The notes under the pieces: model-generated
Databases searched by the model: none
What the model was told of the DNA's origin: nothing
What the model saw: only the letters and a program-made list of their open reading frames with translations
Translations under genes and position numbers: made by a program
Shown here: positions 31,262-36,928 of the stretch, piece after piece
Layout: every line of letters starts with the position of its first letter
Position numbering within the stretch: the first letter of the stretch is position 1
Origin: Clostridia bacterium
GTDB lineage: Bacteria; Bacillota; Clostridia; Oscillospirales; Butyricicoccaceae
Assembly (NCBI GenBank): GCA_021205365.1
Contig: JAJPXP010000068.1
Coordinates: 1-36,928, forward strand
Direction: 5' to 3'
Length of the DNA: 36,928 bases

Positions 31262-32197
31262 ATGAACTATATCGCAGCAATTGATGCTTTCGAACAGTTG
31301 CACGCTCCGGAGCAGACCCATGGGGTTATGCTAAACGGAAAAACAACGCTCGACAATATGAACCGCCAGCGTCTGCTCATACAAAGCCTCCTTCTCGCAC
31401 CTCCCACACAGCAGAGCGATGTGCGACTGCAGCAGCTGCAGCAGATCGAAGCTGATTCGTGGCTGAAAAAAATAAGCAACTGTGGTCAGAAACAGCTATG
31501 TATCCGTCTGCCGGACAGTTCGATTGAAGCGTTTCTTCCCGGCACACCTGCCGAATTGGAACAGCTTAGTACATACATGTCGTGTCCCGATGCATGGCTC
31601 CAGGAGCATGTCCACGCTGTCAGAAAGTCAAATCCGGATCTTGGCTGTTATCTGATTATCAGCAACGATATCCTATTTGGCACCATACTGCGCGGACTTT
31701 TTTCTGCTGCGCAAAAATGCGGCGTTGAAAAAATGTCAATTCTTCTCCCGTTTGTAAACCGCTGCCGTGAAGTACAGCAACAAAATATGTTCGTAGCACA
31801 GTGCGCTGTGGATTATGACATCACCTGTGATGTCGGCGTGGAGATTGCAACGCCGCGCTCCATCCGTTTTGCATCTGAGCTGGCTGTCCACGCAGATGTC
31901 ATTGTATTTAACGTAGATGAGCTGTGCTGGCTGCTGTATGGCAAGGCGCCAGAGCAGACAAGCTCCCATCACCATGAATACGGCTTCCACGAAACCCCGT
32001 TCAATGAATTTGACGATATTGGAATCGGAACTCTGCTGGGTGTTGCCGTACAGCAGATCCGTCAGAATAAGCCGGGGATCCGTTTGTGCGCCAGCGGCAA
32101 ATATGTCTTGACTGAAAAAGGAAAAAACTTTTGCAGGGAACTTGGCATTCACTCTCTGATCGCAGCCACCCATCTGTTTCCTGCTGATTCACAATAA
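31262..32197 (+). CDS. Free-standing, degenerate PEP-binding barrel (PPDK/PEP-synthase C-terminal domain-like)
   Basis: The 311-residue protein aligns by eye with the last domain of pyruvate phosphate dikinase, in order. IRLPDSSIEAFLP matches the RLLDPPLHEFLP region, SNPDLG the NPMLGHRG region, LLPFVN the MIPLVG region, and GVEIATPR the MIEIPR region. FNVDELCWLLYG matches FGTNDLTQMTFG and RLCASGK matches the ICGEHGG region. The catalytic Cys position and one PEP arginine seem kept. The metal-binding Glu, the TND pair and GHRG are changed. There is no ATP-grasp or phosphohistidine domain, so it cannot be a complete PPDK and may be a non-catalytic PEP or sugar-phosphate binder. AGAGGATG precedes the ATG. 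Confidence 0.65.
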   Translation: MNYIAAIDAFEQLHAPEQTHGVMLNGKTTLDNMNRQRLLIQSLLLAPPTQQSDVRLQQLQQIEADSWLKKISNCGQKQLCIRLPDSSIEAFLPGTPAELEQLSTYMSCPDAWLQEHVHAVRKSNPDLGCYLIISNDILFGTILRGLFSAAQKCGVEKMSILLPFVNRCREVQQQNMFVAQCAVDYDITCDVGVEIATPRSIRFASELAVHADVIVFNVDELCWLLYGKAPEQTSSHHHEYGFHETPFNEFDDIGIGTLLGVAVQQIRQNKPGIRLCASGKYVLTEKGKNFCRELGIHSLIAATHLFPADSQ

Positions 32198-32225
32198 AAA
32201 GAATCCCTACTGGAGGAATTTCGGG

Positions 32226-32942
32226 ATGATTGGATTAGGTACCATCATTAACGTTGGCTTGATTATCGCCGGCGGCTTGATTGGCCTGTTATTTGGAAAA
32301 CGTTTAACAGAACAGTACCAGGATACCCTGCTGAAATCACAGGGGCTCTGCCTGCTGTTCGTCGGTATCGGCGGTGCAATGGAACAGATGCTTACCATTA
32401 CCGAAGACGGGCTTTCCAGCGGCGGTACAATTATGATTGTTGTCTGCTTTGCTCTAGGTTCCCTGATTGGGGAAGCGGCAAAGATAGAACTTCGTATTGA
32501 GCAGTTTGGTGAATGGATTAAGGCCAAAACCGGCAACAGCAATGACAATCAATTCGTCAATGCTTTTGTTATGACCTCTCTGACCGTATGTATCGGCGCC
32601 ATGGCAGTAGTCGGCTCCATTCAGGACGGTATTTCCGGCGATTACTCTACCCTCGCATTAAAGGGTGTCATCGACCTGATTCTTGTGTGCACTATGACAG
32701 CTTCCATGGGAAAGGGCAGTATTTTTTCTGCCATTCCCGTTGGCCTGTTTCAGGGCTGTATTACCATACTCGCAAGCTTCCTGCAGCCGATTATGACCGA
32801 TGCGGCACTAGCCAACCTGTCCCTGACTGGTTCCATGCTGATTTTCTGTGTCGGCGTCAATCTGGTGTGGGGAAAAAAGTTCAAGCCTGCCAATATGCTC
32901 CCTACGATTGTACTTGCCGTCATCTGGGCATTTTTCTTTTAA
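32226..32942 (+). CDS. DUF554 family membrane protein
   Basis: This 238-residue protein has about seven membrane segments. DUF554 features include the opening GTIINVGLIIAGGLIGLLFG, the GGTIMIVVCFALGSLIGE segment and the later MTASMGKGSIFSAIPVGLFQG. The family (YdfK/YqgA-like) is thought to be a transporter of unknown substrate. GGAGG lies ten bases before the ATG. It starts 28 bases after the PPDK-like gene and shares its terminator, so they form an operon. What links the two functionally is not clear. Confidence 0.88.
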   Translation: MIGLGTIINVGLIIAGGLIGLLFGKRLTEQYQDTLLKSQGLCLLFVGIGGAMEQMLTITEDGLSSGGTIMIVVCFALGSLIGEAAKIELRIEQFGEWIKAKTGNSNDNQFVNAFVMTSLTVCIGAMAVVGSIQDGISGDYSTLALKGVIDLILVCTMTASMGKGSIFSAIPVGLFQGCITILASFLQPIMTDAALANLSLTGSMLIFCVGVNLVWGKKFKPANMLPTIVLAVIWAFFF

Positions 32943-32961
32943 AACTTTTTACAAAAAATAT

Positions 32962-33000
32962 GAGCCGAAAAACAGTTTTTTGCTGCTTTTCGGCTCTTTT
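32962..33000. terminator. Bidirectional terminator between the DUF554 gene and hydA
   Basis: GAGCCGAAAA pairs with TTTTCGGCTC (32962-32996) with an inner CAG/CTG stem, followed by a T-run on the + strand. Confidence 0.9.
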
Positions 33001-33017
33001 CTTATGTATTTAGATCG

Positions 33018-34823
33018 TTAAATAAAATCTGACTGTCCGCTGCCAAGCTGGATAGTGGTATCCTCGGTATCCTGCATCTGCAGACGAAGGCTCAGGGGCA
33101 TTTCCCAGCTGAAGTGATCGGTATGCAGCAATTCCTCCGAACGTTTCGACATCGGTTCGCCCAGATAGGTATCATATAATACCTTTATTTCTGCATTTTC
33201 ATGGGAATAGCGCAGCGGACTGAAGCGGTCCAGCTTATACAGCAGCTCGCCGCGCACATCCGACAAATCATTCTGCTCAAACGGGATCGGCTGTCCGCCG
33301 CCGCCAACACATCCACCTGGACATGCCATAATTTCCACAAAATCATAATGTTTTTCGCCGGACAGCAGGGCCTGAACCAATTTACGTGCATTTCCAAGTC
33401 CGCTGGCAATGGCACAACGGACTGTTGCGCCGTTCAGGTCAAACTCCGCTTCCCGCCAGCCCTCAGTACCACGGACTGCACGGAATGCATCTGCAGGCGG
33501 ATTGACGCCAGTAACGGTGTGATACGCGGTACGCAGAGCTGCCTCCATAACTCCGCCTGTGGCGCCGAAGATGATGCCAGCGCCGGACCCAATGCCCAAC
33601 GGGGAATCAAATTCCGCTTCTGGCAGGCTGAATACATTGATATTCTCCGAACGAATCAGACGATCCATTTCGCGGGTAGTCAAAACAATGTCAACATCCT
33701 GAATACCTTCCGGCTGTGTATCAAATACATGACCACTCTTCTCTGCCTTCTTTGCAATACACGGCATGATCGATACACAGCAGATTTTCTCCGGGGGTAC
33801 GCCAATTTTCTCTGCAAAATAGCTCTTGGTAATCGCGCCAAACATCTGCTGTGGACTTTTAGCTGTGGACAGGTATTGGGTCAGCTGCGGATACTGTGAT
33901 TTTATAAAGCGCAGCCAGCCGGGACAGCATGAAGTGAACATCGGATAATCCTTTAGTTCTCCTGAAGTAAACCGCTCCAGAAACTCCTTTGATTCCTCCA
34001 TGATGGTGAGGTCAGCTGAAAAAGCCGTATCGAAAATATAATCAAAACCAATGGACCGCAGGACAGCAGCCAGACGGCGTACCGTTGCCATTTCCCGCGG
34101 CAGGCTATGTGCCTCGCCCCATGCTGAACGGACAGCTGGCGCAATCTGGACAACGGTAATTTTCTCAGGATCTGCCAGCGCGTCCAGCACTTCCATGGTA
34201 TCATCACGTTCACGCAGGGCGCCAACCGGACAATGGGTAATGCATTGCCCGCACAGAGCGCAGTCCGAATCCTTGATTCGGCGGTTATGGGTGACATCGA
34301 CAGTGGTGCGACCGCCCGAGCCTGCCATGCCCCAAATACCCAGCGTCTGTACCTTTTCACAGTACTGGATACAACGCATGCACTTGATACATTTCTGCAC
34401 ATTTCGGAACAGCGGGAATTTCATTGTCCAGTGAATTTTGGGCAGATCCGGCTCAAATGGATTGCATAGGATACCAAGGTCATTGGCTACCTGCTGCAGC
34501 TTACAGTTTCCTGCACGGACGCAGATGGCGCAAATACCATCATGCTGGGAAAGCAGCAGCTCTACATTGGTACGGCGCGCTTCTCTCGCACGCGGGGAAT
34601 TGGTATGTACCACCATGCCTTCATATACAAGGTTATTACAAGAGGATACCAGACGGCTCTCTCCTTCCACCTCAACACAGCAGACACGGCAGGCGCCAAT
34701 TTCATTGATTTCCTTTAAATAGCACAGGGAAGGAATGGTAATACCGGCTTTTGCGGCGGCCTCCATAATGGTAGTGCCTTCCGGCACGCGAACAGCAATA
34801 TCATTAATAATTACATTTACCAT
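33018..34823 (-). CDS. hydA: [FeFe] hydrogenase catalytic subunit (HydA/HndD type)
   Basis: The enzyme reduces protons to H2 and, in this class, usually takes electrons from NADH and/or ferredoxin. The 601 residues carry, in order: a 2Fe-2S domain (Cys34, 45, 48, 62); a His-Cys3 4Fe-4S site (His94, Cys98, 101, 107); and two 4Fe-4S sites (Cys145-155 and Cys188-198). The H-cluster motifs are TSCCPGW (297-303), MPCIAKKAE (353-361) and EIMACPGGCVGGGGQP (497-512). All cluster ligands are present. AGGAGG lies 12 bases before the ATG, inside the overlapping upstream gene (7-base overlap). It is probably one subunit of an electron-bifurcating or NAD-linked complex. Confidence 0.96.
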   Translation of the reverse strand: MVNVIINDIAVRVPEGTTIMEAAAKAGITIPSLCYLKEINEIGACRVCCVEVEGESRLVSSCNNLVYEGMVVHTNSPRAREARRTNVELLLSQHDGICAICVRAGNCKLQQVANDLGILCNPFEPDLPKIHWTMKFPLFRNVQKCIKCMRCIQYCEKVQTLGIWGMAGSGGRTTVDVTHNRRIKDSDCALCGQCITHCPVGALRERDDTMEVLDALADPEKITVVQIAPAVRSAWGEAHSLPREMATVRRLAAVLRSIGFDYIFDTAFSADLTIMEESKEFLERFTSGELKDYPMFTSCCPGWLRFIKSQYPQLTQYLSTAKSPQQMFGAITKSYFAEKIGVPPEKICCVSIMPCIAKKAEKSGHVFDTQPEGIQDVDIVLTTREMDRLIRSENINVFSLPEAEFDSPLGIGSGAGIIFGATGGVMEAALRTAYHTVTGVNPPADAFRAVRGTEGWREAEFDLNGATVRCAIASGLGNARKLVQALLSGEKHYDFVEIMACPGGCVGGGGQPIPFEQNDLSDVRGELLYKLDRFSPLRYSHENAEIKVLYDTYLGEPMSKRSEELLHTDHFSWEMPLSLRLQMQDTEDTTIQLGSGQSDFI

Positions 34824-36658
34824 TGTCTCATCCGACCTCCTCTGAAGTTGCCATAGCCATAGTGGTCACAGCGCAGACAGCGGGAGGATTCCTGCAAAAC
34901 CTCTTCTTCTGTCATGCCAACCTTGATGTCATCAAAATTGCTGACGCACTCACAGGCTGGGCGGGTGCGAAGGTTAACACGTCCGCATGCTTCTGCCGGG
35001 GAAAGCGGCGCTTCCGGGATATCCTCAACCGCTGCGTGAATGACATGGTTATAACCCAGGAAATTGTCAATATTGGCAGCAGCCACCTTGCCTGCTGCAA
35101 TCGCACGGATAACAGTAGACGGGCCGGTAACAGCATCGCCACCTGCAAAGGTCTTTGTACTTCCCTCTACGATGCTATCCGGCAGTGCGGCAAATCGTTC
35201 CCGGTTCACAGCAATACCCGCAGCCGCAAATGCCCTGGAATCAATACCCTGGCCGATCGCAACAATTACAATGTCACATGGTATGGAAAATTCATCCAGT
35301 TTTGCTGCAATCGGGCGCGGACGGTCATCCTCTCCAACCGGGCCGATCTGCTGTGGCTGGGTAATCAAAGCCATCACATTGCCCTGCTCATCATGCTCAA
35401 TACGCAGTGGTGCTTGCAACGGCAAAATGGTAGCTCCTTCTGCAGCAGCCTCTTCAATTTCCTCCTGTAATGCTGTCATGTCATCCACACGACGGCGGTA
35501 AACTGTGGTTACATTGGTTGCACCCAAGCGGATTGCCGTACGGGTTGCGTCCATAGATACATTGCCGCCGCCAATAACACAAACACGCTTGCCGGTCATA
35601 TCCGGTGGATTGCCTTCGCCAATTGCACGCAGCATTTCCACTGCGGAAATAACACCATTGCTGTCTTCGCCCGGAATACCAATTTTACGGTCTACATGTG
35701 CGCCAATGCACAGGAGAACAGCATCGTATTCCTGTTCAATCTCACGAATCTGGATATCCTTTCCAACCGAAATATCGGTATGGACTTCTACACCAGTGCC
35801 AAGGATGACCTCAATATCATGATCCAGCATTTGTTCCGGCAGGCGGTAACGCGGAATACCATAACGAAGCATACCGCCCAGCTTTGGACGCTGTTCATAT
35901 ACAACAGCCTGATGCCCCATCAGCTGCAGGTAAAATGCACAGGACAGACCACAGGGACCGCCACCGATGATAGCAACACGCTTTCCGGTAGATGGATACT
36001 GTGATTTTTCCGGAGCAACATGCATCGCATGTGTAACAGCAAAATGCTTGATCCCACAGATATTCACCGCATCATCTACCATGTTTCTGCGGCAGCGTGC
36101 TTCACAGGGATGTTCACAGACAAATGCACAAGCTGTTGGAAATGGATTATCCTTACGGATCAGGCGGACTGCATCTTCATTGCGTCCCGCATTGACAAGA
36201 GCAATATATCCCGGAATATCCACATGTGCGGGACATAATGCAACACATGGTACCGGCTGGGTCAACCCGCTGGTGCAACGGTTGTTCAGGACATGTTCTT
36301 TATAATCATCCCGGAACCCCTGTACACCGCGAAGCACCATTCCTGCCGCTTCGTAACCAATGGCACAGTCTGCGGTATCCACAATGGTTCTGGCTGTAAT
36401 TTCAATCAAATCAATTGTCTCCAGCGTTGCCCGCTGGCTCAGGACATCATCCATCAACCGTGCCAGCTGCCCAAGGCCAATACGGCACGGGGAGCATTTA
36501 CCACAGGTCTGCGCATGACAAAGCTTTAGAAATCCCAAGGAAATATCCACAGGGCATAATCCCGGGGGACTGGCAGCAATGCGACGCTCCAGGTCCTTAT
36601 ACAGACCTTCCACAACGGTTTGTGCCTTGTTTGGTGTATCCAGACTTAATCTGCTCAT
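34817..36658 (-). CDS. NuoF-type 4Fe-4S bundle fused to a GltD-like NAD(P)H flavoprotein
   Basis: The product is 613 residues. Residues about 40-105 are the C-terminal 4Fe-4S helical bundle of NuoF/HydB (TCGKCSPCR, Cys52, 55, 58, and Cys98). Residues about 125-215 are the GltD N-terminal two-cluster domain (CVALCPAHVDIPGY, CAFVCEHPCEARC). Then follow an FAD motif (IIGGGPCGLSCA, about 230-241) and an NAD(P) motif (VIGGGNVSMDATR). The tail keeps RCLRCDHYG. The FMN/NADH-binding part of NuoF is absent. GAGGTGA precedes the ATG, and the gene overlaps hydA, so the two products probably form a complex that passes electrons between NAD(P)H and the hydrogenase. Confidence 0.9.
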   Translation of the reverse strand: MSRLSLDTPNKAQTVVEGLYKDLERRIAASPPGLCPVDISLGFLKLCHAQTCGKCSPCRIGLGQLARLMDDVLSQRATLETIDLIEITARTIVDTADCAIGYEAAGMVLRGVQGFRDDYKEHVLNNRCTSGLTQPVPCVALCPAHVDIPGYIALVNAGRNEDAVRLIRKDNPFPTACAFVCEHPCEARCRRNMVDDAVNICGIKHFAVTHAMHVAPEKSQYPSTGKRVAIIGGGPCGLSCAFYLQLMGHQAVVYEQRPKLGGMLRYGIPRYRLPEQMLDHDIEVILGTGVEVHTDISVGKDIQIREIEQEYDAVLLCIGAHVDRKIGIPGEDSNGVISAVEMLRAIGEGNPPDMTGKRVCVIGGGNVSMDATRTAIRLGATNVTTVYRRRVDDMTALQEEIEEAAAEGATILPLQAPLRIEHDEQGNVMALITQPQQIGPVGEDDRPRPIAAKLDEFSIPCDIVIVAIGQGIDSRAFAAAGIAVNRERFAALPDSIVEGSTKTFAGGDAVTGPSTVIRAIAAGKVAAANIDNFLGYNHVIHAAVEDIPEAPLSPAEACGRVNLRTRPACECVSNFDDIKVGMTEEEVLQESSRCLRCDHYGYGNFRGGRMRQW

Positions 36659-36799
36659 GTACTCACCTCAATCTTTTTCCGCAAAAACTTGTCTTCCTTT
36701 ATCTAAAACTGGTATTTTGACATCTGCTTCCGCGCAATGCCGTTTCGCAAAATAACATCATCGTGCCTGCATCCCCCTCTAATTCCTGATTATGCTGAA

Positions 36800-36836
36800 C
36801 CGAGAGTAGCGGACGTAAAGCTACCGCTGCTCCCGG
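36800..36836. repeat. Interrupted hairpin between operons
   Basis: CCGAGAGTAGCGG (36800-36812) pairs with CCGCTGCTCCCGG (36824-36836) apart from two mismatches. No T-run follows on the minus strand. It lies about 40 bases after the stop of the gene at the right edge and may be its terminator or an mRNA-end structure. Confidence 0.5.
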
Positions 36837-36874
36837 CTCTATTCATCAGGAAAAGGTGTTCAATTGCTATGTAC

Positions 36875-36928
36875 TTAGTCGATACGGGCAATCGCCTTTG
36901 CGAGCTTCTTCTTCATTTCGATGTTGCC
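36875..36928 (-). CDS. C-terminal end of an unidentified protein
   Basis: The last 17 codons and a TAA stop are visible at the right edge; the residues (GNIEMKKKLAKAIARID) are basic and helical. Too little is present to assign a family. It lies upstream of the hydrogenase operon on the same strand, about 216 bases away. Confidence 0.5.
   Translation of the reverse strand, partial: GNIEMKKKLAKAIARID

Noticed and set aside
1-36928. CRISPR array, tRNA or rRNA genes
   Set aside because: No regularly spaced repeats, tRNA-like folds or rRNA sequence were noticed on either strand.

Overview
This window looks like a chromosomal segment of an anaerobic, endospore-forming member of the Clostridia, probably in the Oscillospiraceae/Butyricicoccaceae neighbourhood. 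That placement is inference. It rests on spore-coat basement genes (spoVM, a SipL-like gene, spoIVA), a multi-cluster [FeFe] hydrogenase, a PPi-type phosphofructokinase, an iron alcohol dehydrogenase, and strong AGGAGG ribosome sites. Nearly all genes are intact. No rRNA, tRNA or CRISPR array was seen.

Layout, left to right. 1-3.7 kb: the start of an S-layer-homology protein, a two-gene polar amino-acid ABC transporter (binding protein fused to permease, plus ATPase) and ilvE, all on the minus strand. 4.0-6.5 kb: divergent fba and PPi-type pfk, each with its own well-formed promoter. 6.6-7.6 kb: a LytTR regulator with a DUF3021 membrane partner and an operator-like repeat. 7.65-11.8 kb: a spore-coat anchoring cluster of a small hydrophobic ORF, SpoVM (28 aa), a SPOCS/LysM protein and SpoIVA, interrupted by a convergent HAD hydrolase gene. 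11.8-12.5 kb: a non-coding stretch with a consensus promoter that runs straight into a terminator. 12.5-14.2 kb: a divergent Crp/Fnr regulator and amidohydrolase sharing a CRP-like palindrome. 14.4-15.7 kb: an orphan phage-type lysis cassette (XhlA-like, holin, C39-type endolysin) with a probable internal translation start. 15.8-20.4 kb: tagD, an unknown membrane protein, an apgM-type mutase, a small XRE regulator, and a divergent isochorismatase-family/MarR pair.

20.4-29.5 kb is the accessory region. The 3' part of a polysaccharide deacetylase gene abuts a large serine recombinase. A tightly packed five-gene unit follows: TPR protein, DUF4037 predicted nucleotidyltransferase, DUF4125 protein, MATE exporter and a UvrA2-type ABC protein. 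This is the strongest candidate for an undescribed system. The missing front half of the deacetylase was not seen in the window.

29.9-36.9 kb returns to core metabolism: an iron alcohol dehydrogenase, a free-standing degenerate PEP-binding barrel resembling the C-terminal domain of pyruvate phosphate dikinase, a DUF554 membrane protein, and a hydrogenase operon whose upstream gene fuses a NuoF-type 4Fe-4S bundle to a GltD-type flavoprotein. Together these fit a fermentative metabolism that uses PPi in glycolysis and disposes of electrons as H2 and alcohols. Starts were chosen from ribosome-binding sites; where they differ from the longest reading frame this is stated.
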